Positions 24,149 to 32,737 of a DNA stretch of 64,000 nt are shown in pieces. Source of the stretch: Longilinea arvoryzae (GTDB lineage: Bacteria > Chloroflexota > Anaerolineae > Anaerolineales > Anaerolineaceae); contig NZ_DF967972.1 in the NCBI RefSeq assembly GCF_001050235.1, positions 2,046,107 to 2,110,106 on the forward strand, read 5' to 3'. Positions within the stretch are counted from its first letter, which is position 1, and each line of letters opens with the position of its first letter. The notes under the pieces were generated by a model. It saw only the letters and a program-made list of their open reading frames with translations. It had not been told where the DNA came from and made no database searches. Position numbers and translations under genes: made by a program.

Positions 24149-27100
24149 AGCTCGATTAACTTCCCCACGTACACTTCGTCAACAATCCTTGCATGTCTGG
24201 ATGCCGCAACTGCTGGTGCTCCTGTTACTGGTCGCGGCTTTGATTGCCTTCGTCGCTTACCCAATCCTGGCGACCCACTGGCTCTCCCGGCCCTTCATCG
24301 GAGTTTTTCTCGAACCCGGCATGCTGGTCAACGATGTGACGCCGGCGCAGTTTTCGAGCGCGTGGGCCGCGCAGGCGTTGGGAGCTGCCAATGGGGACCG
24401 GTTGGTGACGGTTGATGGCCAGATCGTCGGATCCGCCCAGGACCTGGCGTATGCTCTCGAAACGTCGCGGCCGGGCGATATGGCGACGTTATCTCTGATG
24501 AACGCTGCCGGCGAGGAACGCACGCTGGATGTACGCCTTTCACGCTTTCCCACCGCGGATCGTTTTACTTTCTGCTATTTACCGTATTTGATCGGCCTGA
24601 TTCTGCTGGTTTCGGGAATCTGGTTCTTCCTGCTGCGGCGCAATTCACCCAGTGGGCGGGCGCTGAGCATCTTCATGGTTTCGCTGGGCGTGAGTACGGC
24701 CGGTTTATTCGACTTCTACACCACGCATGCTTTTTCGAGCCTGTGGCTGCTTTCGGTTGCCCTGGCCGGGGCGGCCATGCTAGCCGCGGCATTCCTGTTC
24801 CCCACGCCGCGGCCCTGGGTCAATCGGAAACGCTGGCTGCGCTGGATGCCGTTTGCAGCCGCAATTTTGCTGGCCGGTTTTGCGGTTTGCGCCATTGGCA
24901 GACCATCCCTCTACCGTTTGGCCGTCACAATCGAATTTGTTTTTACCGTCCTTTGCATTTTGGCCGGCCTGGTCCTGCTCGCGCGCCGCTCCTTCAGCAC
25001 CGGTTCGCCGGTGGAACGCGAACAACTGCGTTGGATCGTAATGGGCGGGCTGCTTTCGTTCGGCCTTATCCTCGGTTGGTTGATCGGTACGCCGCTCTGG
25101 TCGGGAAATTCCTTTACCCCGCTGTTGCTGGTGCCCATGGCCATCTTCCCGCTCGTGACGGGCTACACCATTCAGCGCCATAACATCGTCCAGACCGATT
25201 TCGTCATCAGCCGGGGCGTGTTGTACAGCGTTCTGGCGGTCTTGATCACGGTCGGTTATGCCCTGCTGGTCGCGGGGTTGGGGCTGACATTGGATAATGT
25301 ACTGCGGCCGAACAGCCCGTTGATCGCCGGATTGGCCATCTTCCTGCTGGCATTGTTTTTGCTGCCGCTTCGCCAGCGGCTGGAACGCATGCTGGATCGG
25401 ATTTTCTTCCGCGGCGAACGGGCTTATCAGGAACGCCTGAAGACTTTTTCGGGGGAGCTGACCGGAGCCGTGGAATTATCCCAGATTTTGGCCGTCCTTC
25501 GCCAGTATATCGAACAGTCCATGCAGCCGCAGCGTCTGCACATTTTCGTGCTGGACTCTTTCACCGACCAGTACGTGGCGGCCAAAGATGCGGACGGCCA
25601 ATCCACCAGCGACCTGCGGTTTTCCCATTCCAGCGCGCTGGTGCAGATGCTCAATGGGCGTAAATCCCCGCTGTATATCAATACCGCCGAATCGCTGCCG
25701 CTCGCGCTGCAGCCCGAATCGGTGCGCATCAGCCTGTTGGGCTCGCAGGTGTACGTGCCGCTGCTCGGGCGGGAGCAGTTGACGGGCTGGATTGCCCTCG
25801 GGCAGCGTCGTTCGGGTGAAGTCTTTACCAACCGGGATTTGAGCTTCCTGGATTCGCTTTCCGATCAGGCTTCCCTGGCCATCGAACGCGCCCAGGTGAT
25901 GGATAGCATGGAAAAGCGCATGCAGGAAATGAACGTGCTCACCCGGGTGGCTCAGGGAGTGAATATCACCATTTCGTTGGACGATATTTTCGAATTGATC
26001 TACGCCCAAACCACGCAGATCATTCCAACGGACGATTTTTCGCTGATCCTCTACGATTCTGCGCGTTCCGAGTTGATTCCGGTTTTCGTTGTGGAAAAGG
26101 ACGACCGCGTCCCGCAGAAAGAAAACAAACCGCTTGAAGCCACCCACACGCTCGAATATGAGGTGCTTCACCAGCGGCGTCCGGTGGTCGCGGATGATTA
26201 CAGCCGTGAAGTTCAACGCCGCGGTTTGTTGGGCGGCTCGAGCGAATGGCACGCCTGGTTGTGCGTGCCGCTCAATACGGGCGCCGAAACCATCGGCCTG
26301 CTCAGCCTGGCCGACCGCGAACCCAACGTCTATTACACACAGGAACAATTGGGCCTGCTGCAGGCAATTGCCGACCAGGTCGCCGGCGCGATCGTTAAGG
26401 CGCGTTTGCTGGGCGAGGCTGAACGCCGTACCCGCCAGTTGACCACCCTGAATGAAGTGACCCGCCAGTTGACTTCCACGCTGGAACTGAAACCCCTGTT
26501 AAGCAACATCCTCAACAAGGCGGTCGAGATTCTGAACTGCGAGGCCGGCAGCCTGTTGATGGTGGATGATCAAACCGATGATCTGGTCATCTCGGTGGCG
26601 GTCGGTGAAGTCGCCGACACGTTGGTCGGGCAGCGCGTGCCGGCGGGTTCGGGTGTGGTCGGAAAATCCGTGCGCACCTGCCTGCCGGTGATGGTCAACG
26701 ACGTACAAAAATCGTCCGACTGGTTCTCCAAGCCTGACAAGCAAACCGGCTTTGTGACACGGGCGCTGCTGGTGATCCCGCTGATGGTGCAGGACAGGGT
26801 CATCGGCGTCATCGAAGTGATCAACCGGCGCGACGGACTGGCTTTCACTATCGACGATCAGGATCTGCTCTCGGCCTTCGCTGCCCAGGCCGGCGTTGCC
26901 ATCCAGAACGCGCGCCTGTATACCAATACCGATCAGGCACTCTCGGCGCGCGTGGAAGAATTGCAGGTCATGCAGCGCATCGACCGCGAATTGAACACCA
27001 GCCTGGATATCACCCGGGCCATGCGCATCACCCTGGAATGGGCCATGCGCCAATCCGGCGCCAGCGCCGGCCTGGTCACGATCGTCCAGGATAAGACCCT

Positions 27101-28151
27101 GCAAATCATGGCGTCTCAAGGGTATTCCAATGAACTGGATATCTTCGCCGAAGGGCGCATGCCTTCCGATCAGTTCCAACTGGAGCAGGTCGTCGAGAGC
27201 GGCGCGCCGCGCCAGTTGACCGTGGCGCGCGAAGGCGGGTTGCTGCATGGAGCCCGAAATCAAACGATTATTCCCATCCGGCGCGAAACCGCGACGACCG
27301 GATTGATTCTGCTCGAATCGCTTCAGGCCGAATCGTACGGCGATGAGAAAATGAACTTCCTGCTGCGCCTGAGCGACCACGCTTCCATCGCGATCGCCAA
27401 CGCGCAGCTCTATGCGGCGGTCCAGGCGGCCAACCTAGCCAAGAGCGAATTCGTCTCCTTTGTGGCGCACGAACTGAAAAACCCGATGACCTCCATCAAG
27501 GGTTACACAGAGCTGCTGGCAGTCGGGGCGGTGGGCCCGATCAACGAAGCCCAGACCAATTTCCTCTCCACCATTCGCTCCAATATCGACCGCATGAACA
27601 CGCTGATTTCTGATTTGAACGACGTGACCAAGATCGAGGTTGGCCGTTTGCGCTTGGACTTCAAGGCCATCAAGTTGGCCGAGATCGTGGAAGAAATCAA
27701 CCGCTCGACCCATAAGCAAATCGAAGAGAAGAACCAAAAATTCGAGATCGTTCTTCCGCAGGATTTGCCGCCGGTGTGGGCCGACCGCGTCCGCCTGACT
27801 CAGGTGCTGGTGAACCTGGTGAGCAATGCCAACAAGTACACCGACAAGGACGGTGAAATTCTGCTGAGCGCGGAACGCACGGCCAATCGCTGGGATGAAC
27901 AGGGCGCTGCCGAGGTGGTGCACATCTGGGTGCGCGATAATGGCATCGGCATTTCCGAAGAGGACCAGACGAAGATCTTCCAGAAATTCTTCCGATCGGA
28001 AGATCCGAAGACGCGTGAAGCTCCGGGCACCGGCCTGGGCCTGAACATCACCCGCTCGCTGGTGGAAATGCAGGGCGGTAAGATCTGGTTCGAAAGTGAA
28101 TACCGGGTAGGAACCACATTCCATATCACCGTGCCGGTGGCCGAGCAGTAG
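24141..28151 (+). CDS. Large membrane sensor histidine kinase with PDZ-like loop and four GAF-type domains
   Basis: 1336 residues from the ATG at 24141. A first membrane segment (about 22-42) is followed by a PDZ-like extracytoplasmic region (about 55-133: NGDRLVTVDGQIVGSAQDL), a group of membrane segments (about 145-415), four GAF-like domains (about 440-580, 600-755, 768-930, 940-1095), a HisKA domain with phosphoacceptor His1110 in AHELKNPMTS, and a HATPase domain with NANKYT, DNGIGIS and GTGLGLNI. No receiver domain or cognate response regulator is present. It overlaps the NusG-like gene by 8 nt and precedes FIST by 8 nt. Confidence 0.92.
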   Translation: MAEARLTSPRTLRQQSLHVWMPQLLVLLLLVAALIAFVAYPILATHWLSRPFIGVFLEPGMLVNDVTPAQFSSAWAAQALGAANGDRLVTVDGQIVGSAQDLAYALETSRPGDMATLSLMNAAGEERTLDVRLSRFPTADRFTFCYLPYLIGLILLVSGIWFFLLRRNSPSGRALSIFMVSLGVSTAGLFDFYTTHAFSSLWLLSVALAGAAMLAAAFLFPTPRPWVNRKRWLRWMPFAAAILLAGFAVCAIGRPSLYRLAVTIEFVFTVLCILAGLVLLARRSFSTGSPVEREQLRWIVMGGLLSFGLILGWLIGTPLWSGNSFTPLLLVPMAIFPLVTGYTIQRHNIVQTDFVISRGVLYSVLAVLITVGYALLVAGLGLTLDNVLRPNSPLIAGLAIFLLALFLLPLRQRLERMLDRIFFRGERAYQERLKTFSGELTGAVELSQILAVLRQYIEQSMQPQRLHIFVLDSFTDQYVAAKDADGQSTSDLRFSHSSALVQMLNGRKSPLYINTAESLPLALQPESVRISLLGSQVYVPLLGREQLTGWIALGQRRSGEVFTNRDLSFLDSLSDQASLAIERAQVMDSMEKRMQEMNVLTRVAQGVNITISLDDIFELIYAQTTQIIPTDDFSLILYDSARSELIPVFVVEKDDRVPQKENKPLEATHTLEYEVLHQRRPVVADDYSREVQRRGLLGGSSEWHAWLCVPLNTGAETIGLLSLADREPNVYYTQEQLGLLQAIADQVAGAIVKARLLGEAERRTRQLTTLNEVTRQLTSTLELKPLLSNILNKAVEILNCEAGSLLMVDDQTDDLVISVAVGEVADTLVGQRVPAGSGVVGKSVRTCLPVMVNDVQKSSDWFSKPDKQTGFVTRALLVIPLMVQDRVIGVIEVINRRDGLAFTIDDQDLLSAFAAQAGVAIQNARLYTNTDQALSARVEELQVMQRIDRELNTSLDITRAMRITLEWAMRQSGASAGLVTIVQDKTLQIMASQGYSNELDIFAEGRMPSDQFQLEQVVESGAPRQLTVAREGGLLHGARNQTIIPIRRETATTGLILLESLQAESYGDEKMNFLLRLSDHASIAIANAQLYAAVQAANLAKSEFVSFVAHELKNPMTSIKGYTELLAVGAVGPINEAQTNFLSTIRSNIDRMNTLISDLNDVTKIEVGRLRLDFKAIKLAEIVEEINRSTHKQIEEKNQKFEIVLPQDLPPVWADRVRLTQVLVNLVSNANKYTDKDGEILLSAERTANRWDEQGAAEVVHIWVRDNGIGISEEDQTKIFQKFFRSEDPKTREAPGTGLGLNITRSLVEMQGGKIWFESEYRVGTTFHITVPVAEQ

Positions 28152-28159
28152 AGGACAGG

Positions 28160-29356
28160 ATGAGCAAATCGACTGGGATCGGTTTTGGCCGCGGCTGGGA
28201 TGGCCGCGAAGCCGCCCGCCAGGCGGTTCAACAGGCATTGGACGCGCTGGGCGGCAACCGCCCGGCGTTGGCGTTGGTATTTATGGCGCAGGAATTCTCC
28301 GGCCCCGAGATTTTGCAAACCCTGATCGGGCAATTGGGGAATATACCCGTATGGGGATTCAGCACGACCTGTCCGCTTTCGGCGGACGGCGAACAGCCCC
28401 GTTCGATCGGCGTCGTGCTGCTTTCAGGCAGCGGGTATAAGGCGCACGTCAACTGGCTGGCGAATTTCGCGCAGGACGTAAACGGTGCGGCCACCCAGTT
28501 CGCCCGCGCCGTGCGCAACCAGGCCGGCCTGGCACAGGGCATTATTCAGGCCAGCGCACAGGCCCTGCTCCTGGCGGCAGACGGCGTGAACGGCGACGCG
28601 AGCCAGTTGTGCGAAACCATCAACCAGATGAATATTCACGTGGCCGGTTGTCTGGCCAGCGGAGATTATCGCCAGGGTCGCACGATTTGCCTGGGTGGTA
28701 ATCATGCCGAGAGCGGGGCGCTCTCGGCGTTGTTCCTGGGTGGTCAACTGCGGCTTGGCCTGGGCATGGGGCATGGCTGGAAGGACACCGGTTGGTCCTG
28801 GAAAGTGACGCGCGTGCGGGATATGTGGGTGCAGGGCCTGGACGACGTGGCGCCTGCCAGGGCGTTCGCCGCAGCGCTGGGTTACCCGGAAAACGAATGG
28901 GCGTTTCCGCCCCTTTCCGACTATGTGCGCCTGTACGCGCTGGGAATCGAAACCGGCGGACCGGAAGCATTGCTGCTGCGCAGCCCGCTGCGCATGGAAG
29001 TGGACGGCAACCTGCGCATGAATGCGCGCGTGCCGGAAGGACAGACCGCGCATCTGATGGTCGGCGACCCGGATGCCTGCCTGTCTGCCGCGCGATTGGC
29101 GGCCGGCGAGGCGCTCCGATCCCTGGGCTCGGCGGCGCCTCTGGTCGGACTGGTGTTGATCGACCAGGCCTGGCAGGCCCTGCTGGAAGGCCGGATGGAT
29201 GCCTTCTTCAAACAGGTCCGCGAGGCGTTACCGGACATTCCCCTGATTGGCGGGTACACGCTGGGCCAGCTTGCCTGGCCGGCTCCGGGCGCGCCGACCG
29301 CGCAGCTCGTCAACCAACATGTCTTGATTGCTTTGATCGGCGAAGTGGAAGACTAG
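28160..29356 (+). CDS. FIST-domain sensory protein
   Basis: 398 residues with FIST N and FIST C domains: PVWGFSTTCPLS and SIGVVLLSG in the N half, GHGWKDTGWSWKVTRV and the closing IPLIGGYTLGQLA block in the C half. FIST domains are proposed to bind small ligands such as amino acids and are often next to signalling proteins; no output domain is fused here. AGAGGACAGG precedes the ATG, 8 nt after the kinase stop. It probably supplies ligand sensing to the kinase, by inference from linkage. Confidence 0.85.
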   Translation: MSKSTGIGFGRGWDGREAARQAVQQALDALGGNRPALALVFMAQEFSGPEILQTLIGQLGNIPVWGFSTTCPLSADGEQPRSIGVVLLSGSGYKAHVNWLANFAQDVNGAATQFARAVRNQAGLAQGIIQASAQALLLAADGVNGDASQLCETINQMNIHVAGCLASGDYRQGRTICLGGNHAESGALSALFLGGQLRLGLGMGHGWKDTGWSWKVTRVRDMWVQGLDDVAPARAFAAALGYPENEWAFPPLSDYVRLYALGIETGGPEALLLRSPLRMEVDGNLRMNARVPEGQTAHLMVGDPDACLSAARLAAGEALRSLGSAAPLVGLVLIDQAWQALLEGRMDAFFKQVREALPDIPLIGGYTLGQLAWPAPGAPTAQLVNQHVLIALIGEVED

Positions 29357-29357
29357 G

Positions 29358-29775
29358 CTACGTAGGGCGCGCTTGAGCACGCGTCTTCTGGCATCGGGAG
29401 CAATGGATGTCAAACCGGGGGCTTTCACGCCAAATTACAGCATGGAAGCGTGGGCTCTACTACGTAGGGCGCGCTTGAGCACGCGTTTTCTGGCATCGGG
29501 AGCAATGGATGTCAAACACGTGGCTTCCTCGCTGAATTGCAGCATGGAAGCGTGGGCTCTACTACGTAGGGCGCGCTTGAGCACGCGTCTTCTGGCATCG
29601 GGAGCAATGGATGTCAAACCGGGGGCTTTCACGCCAAATACAGCATGGAAGCGTGAGCCTACTCCGTAGGGCGTGCTTGAGCACGCGTCTTCTGGCATCG
29701 GGAGCAATGGATGTCAAACAGGGAGCCTTCACGCCAAATTTCAGCATGGAAGCGTGGGCTCAAGCCCACCCTACT
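29358..29775. repeat. Four-copy tandem repeat (~102-bp unit) with internal palindromes
   Basis: Units begin at 29358, 29460, 29562 and 29662 (periods 102, 102, 100) with CTACGTAGGGCGCGCTTGAG or a close variant. Each unit has a hairpin core GCGCGCT-TG-AGCACGC with one mismatch; in the fourth copy the core is GCGTGCT-TG-AGCACGC, a perfect palindrome. The last copy ends in GTGGGCT-CA-AGCCCAC. It begins 2 nt after the FIST stop codon. Short open frames run through it because 102 is a multiple of 3; I see no reason to call them genes. The 512-nt gap 29357-29868 holds only this array and the hairpin that follows. Confidence 0.9.
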
Positions 29776-29793
29776 GCAAGTCGTGGATAAACA

Positions 29794-29824
29794 TTTTAGG
29801 GGCGATTCATAATCGCCCCTAAAA
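29794..29824. terminator. Perfect 14-bp hairpin, likely terminator of trpB2 and relative of the 1821 element
   Basis: TTTTAGGGGCGATT (29794-29807) pairs perfectly with AATCGCCCCTAAAA (29811-29824). On the minus strand it follows the trpB2 stop by about 45 nt. Its core matches the repeat at 1821-1840. Confidence 0.6.
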
Positions 29825-29868
29825 TTCGTTGCCCCCGATACGAAATGGGGGAAGATATCCATCCTGGC

Positions 29869-31242
29869 TCAGGCCGGGAGGCTGACCTGCGGCAGGCGTT
29901 CGGGGATGGCCGTGATTTCTGCTTCGGGCAGGGCGTCGTCCTCGAGTTGTCCTGACAGATAGCTGCTGTAAGCGGACAGGTCGAAATGGCCGTGCCCGGA
30001 GAGATTGAAAAGGATGACTTTCTTCTCACCGGTTTCTTTCGCCTGCAGGGCTTCATCGATGGCAGTGCGAATGGCATGCGCCGACTCAGGCGCCGGCAGG
30101 ATGCCTTCGGTGCGCGTGAACTGGACGGCGGCTTCGAACACATCCAACTGGCGAACGGCCGTGGCTTCGATCAGGCCGGCATTGTACAACCCGCTCAAGA
30201 TCGGCGACATGCCGTGGTAGCGCAGTCCGCCCGCGTGGATGGATGGCGGGATGAAATCGTGACCCAGTGTGTACATCTTGACGATCGGCGCCATTTGAGC
30301 GCTGTCGCCGTAATCGAAGGCGTACACGCCGCGCGTCATGGACGGGGTGGCGGCGGGTTCGACGGCCAGAAGGCGGGTGCGCTGCCCGTTGCGCAGATTC
30401 TCGCGCAGGAACGGGAATGCGATGCCGGAGAAGTTGGAACCGCCGCCCACGCAGCCGATGACCACGTCCGGGTACTCGCCGGCCAGGTCCATTTGCTTGA
30501 GGGCTTCCTCGCCGATCACCGTCTGGTGCAGGAGCACGTGGTTGAGCACCGAGCCCAGTCCGTACTTTTTATGACCCCCAGAGAGGGCGGCGACCTCGGC
30601 GGCTTCGGAAATGGCCAGGCCGAGTGAGCCCGGATTGTCAGGGACCTGCGCCAGGGCAGCCCGGCCCACGCTGGTGCGGTTGGTGGGGCTGGCGAAGATC
30701 CGCGCGCCGTAAGTTTCGATCAAATTGCGGCGGTATGGCTTCTGATTGTAGGATACCCTGACCATGTAGACTTCCAGGTCCATTTCGAAGAACTGGCAGG
30801 CCATAGCCAGCGCCGTGCCCCACTGGCCGGCGCCGGTTTCGGTGGTCATGGCACGCGTGCCGGCGATCTTGTTGTAGTAGGCCTGCGGTACCGCCGAATT
30901 GGACTTGTGGCTGCCGGACGGCGAGACGCCTTCATACTTGTAATAGATGTGAGCCGGGGTCCCGAGCGCCTTCTCCAGCCGGCGGGCGCGCATCAAGGGG
31001 GTTGGCCGCCAGAGTTTGTAAATCTCGCGCACTTCTTCGGGGATATCGATGTAGCGGTCCGTGGCGACTTCCTGTTCGATAATATTCATCGGAAAGAGCA
31101 CAGCCAGGTCGTCGGGCGTGACGGGTTCCTTGGTGGCCGGGTTAAGAACCGGAGCGGGCGCAACGGGACTGTCGGCGTTGATGTTGTACCAGGCGCGCGG
31201 TAGATCGGTATCATTCAATAGGAAACGGATTTGGTCTGACAT
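29869..31242 (-). CDS. Tryptophan synthase beta chain-like, TrpB2 type
   Basis: 457 residues, the longer TrpB2 form (TrpB1 is about 400). The PLP lysine is Lys113 in GSHKSNSA. Family blocks are WRPTPLMRARRLE, ETGAGQWGTALAMAC and GCVGGGSNFSG. TrpB2 enzymes convert indole and serine to tryptophan, often without a TrpA partner, and may salvage indole; no trpA is in view. It lies 31 nt after trpS and is under the same T-box leader, so it should be induced when charged tRNA-Trp is scarce. Confidence 0.92.
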   Translation of the reverse strand: MSDQIRFLLNDTDLPRAWYNINADSPVAPAPVLNPATKEPVTPDDLAVLFPMNIIEQEVATDRYIDIPEEVREIYKLWRPTPLMRARRLEKALGTPAHIYYKYEGVSPSGSHKSNSAVPQAYYNKIAGTRAMTTETGAGQWGTALAMACQFFEMDLEVYMVRVSYNQKPYRRNLIETYGARIFASPTNRTSVGRAALAQVPDNPGSLGLAISEAAEVAALSGGHKKYGLGSVLNHVLLHQTVIGEEALKQMDLAGEYPDVVIGCVGGGSNFSGIAFPFLRENLRNGQRTRLLAVEPAATPSMTRGVYAFDYGDSAQMAPIVKMYTLGHDFIPPSIHAGGLRYHGMSPILSGLYNAGLIEATAVRQLDVFEAAVQFTRTEGILPAPESAHAIRTAIDEALQAKETGEKKVILFNLSGHGHFDLSAYSSYLSGQLEDDALPEAEITAIPERLPQVSLPA

Positions 31243-31273
31243 GACTACCTCCTTGAAACAGTAAAAAAAAAGG

Positions 31274-32323
31274 TTAGCAGAAAATGCCGCGAGCTGGGAT
31301 TTGCGGCGGGAAAAACTGATCTTCCGGTGGCCGCAGCGTCAACCCCATGCGGTCCATGGTTTCTTCCAATGTCGAATGCGCCAGTTCTTTCGAGCGCCGG
31401 GTGCCATCGAGCAGGATATCTTCCAGGTCGTCTGGATGTTGGATGAGCTCGTTACGCCGCTCACGCAGTGGGGCCAGCGAACGGTTGAGCACTTCGGCCA
31501 GGTGCTGCTTGATTTCAACATCGCCGACGGTTCCAAGCTGATACCGCTCTTTGTAAGCCTGGACTTTTTCGGCGTCGGTATCGAATGCATCCAGGTACAC
31601 GAACAACGGGTTGCCTTCGACTTTGCCCGGATCGCTGGCGTGAATTCGGGTCGGGTCGGTATACATCGCCATGACCTTGCGCGTGGTTTCTTCAGGCGTG
31701 TCGCGCAGGTAAATGGCATTTCCATACGAGGTGTGCATGGCGCGGTTGTCGATGCCCGGCAGGCGCGGAACGGAGGAGAGCAGGGCCTGCGGTTCGGGAA
31801 AGAGCGGGCTGTAAAGCTGGTTGAAGCGTCTGGCGATTTCGCGGGCCAGTTCGAGATGCGGGAGTTGATCCTCTCCAACCGGCACCAGGCCGGCCCGGTA
31901 GAGCAGGATGTCCGCCGCCTGCAGCACGGGGTAGGTCAGGAAACCCAACGTGGGCTGCATGTGAAGCTCTTTCACCTGTTCCTTATAGGTGGGCACGCGG
32001 CGCAGGCGTGATTCGCTGACCAGCATGCTCAGGAGCAGGCTCAGTTGGGCGTGTTCCGGAATCGCCGATTGGAGCACGATTCGCGAACGCTGTGGATCGA
32101 TGCCCGCGGCCAGCCAATCGGCCAGCATTTCCTGAATGTTGGCGCGAATCTGGCCCGGATGCTGATAATCGGTCGTCAATACGTGCAGATCGGCGACCAG
32201 AAAGAAGCATTCGTAGTCGTTCTGCAATTTCACCCAGTTGGTGAGCGTGCCTACCAGATGGCCAATATGACGCGGCCCGGTCGGGCGGTGCCCGGTGAGA
32301 ATGCGCTGCAGGGTTGAGTTCAT
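31274..32323 (-). CDS. trpS: Tryptophanyl-tRNA synthetase with altered KMSKS loop
   Basis: 349 residues, normal length. The class I signature GPRHIGH is intact (Pro17-His22 region) and TrpRS blocks FLVADLHVLT, PVGEDQLPHLELAREIA and GNAIYL are present. The expected KMSKS is replaced by AMHTS (residues 195-199), so both lysines that stabilise the transition state are missing. GGAGG precedes the ATG. It is first in the T-box-controlled trpS-trpB2 unit. Whether it is the only TrpRS of the cell cannot be known from this window; an altered paralogue role is possible. Confidence 0.9.
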   Translation of the reverse strand: MNSTLQRILTGHRPTGPRHIGHLVGTLTNWVKLQNDYECFFLVADLHVLTTDYQHPGQIRANIQEMLADWLAAGIDPQRSRIVLQSAIPEHAQLSLLLSMLVSESRLRRVPTYKEQVKELHMQPTLGFLTYPVLQAADILLYRAGLVPVGEDQLPHLELAREIARRFNQLYSPLFPEPQALLSSVPRLPGIDNRAMHTSYGNAIYLRDTPEETTRKVMAMYTDPTRIHASDPGKVEGNPLFVYLDAFDTDAEKVQAYKERYQLGTVGDVEIKQHLAEVLNRSLAPLRERRNELIQHPDDLEDILLDGTRRSKELAHSTLEETMDRMGLTLRPPEDQFFPPQIPARGIFC

Positions 32324-32339
32324 TCTTTACCTCCAGAAT

Positions 32340-32695
32340 ACAAAAAGACCAGCGTTGATCTCCGAGGGACGGAATATCCCTCTGGGGACGAACGCTGGTC
32401 CGTGGTGCCACCCCAGTTAGGCTGACTGCCTTTGGTTACAAAAATCCCCTGGTGTAGGCACCAGGGGATCAAAGCCAGCCTCACTCTTGCGGATACGGCG
32501 GCAAGAGTCGCGATATCCTTTGCCTTGATAACGGTGGCAGCTCCGGCGTTGGCTAGTGGGCCGGGTGGCCGTTCGCCTTGCAACTCCGAGGTCCATTCTG
32601 CATCCCTGTACGGGCAGGTTTTCACCGGCTCCTGCTCTCTGTACCGTTTGGGCGATGCATACTCGTCCTCTTCAACGTCTTTCGTTCTTAAGTTG
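32340..32695 (-). promoter_or_regulatory. T-box riboswitch leader, tRNA-Trp specific
   Basis: The minus-strand leader between promoter and trpS shows the T-box parts in order: a stem I with GAAGAGGACGAGTA, AGAGAGC and GGTGAAAACC type motifs; the specifier GAA-TGG-ACC with UGG (Trp) at 32593-32595; a stem ACTCTTGC/GCAAGAGT; an 11-bp hairpin near 32445-32469; the T-box GGTGGCACCACGG (about 32399-32412); then a terminator. The UGGC of the T-box can pair with GCCA, which fits a G discriminator base as in tRNA-Trp. It should let transcription continue when uncharged tRNA-Trp binds. It fills the 414-nt gap 32324-32737. Confidence 0.93.
32342..32400 (-). terminator. T-box regulated terminator upstream of trpS
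   Basis: On the minus strand GACCAGCGTT (32391-32400) pairs with AACGCTGGTC (about 32347-32356), followed by TTTTT. The 5' arm directly follows the T-box sequence, as expected for antiterminator competition. Confidence 0.9.
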
Positions 32696-32700
32696 ATCAA

Positions 32701-32728
32701 ATTATAAGCACGGAATCCTTTTTGTCAA
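32701..32728 (-). promoter_or_regulatory. Consensus sigma70-type promoter of the trpS-trpB2 unit
   Basis: Minus-strand TTGACA (32723-32728) and TATAAT (32701-32706) are separated by 16 nt. It is the best -35/-10 pair in the window. Confidence 0.88.
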
Positions 32729-32737
32729 GGGGGAATC

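Noticed and set aside
29373-29669. Repeat-encoded small protein
   Set aside because: The open frame exists because the 102-nt period is a multiple of three; frames are open on both strands and no ribosome-binding site fits.
29358-29775. CRISPR array
   Set aside because: Units are about 102 nt with nearly the whole unit repeated; there is no alternation of short repeats and unique spacers and no cas gene.
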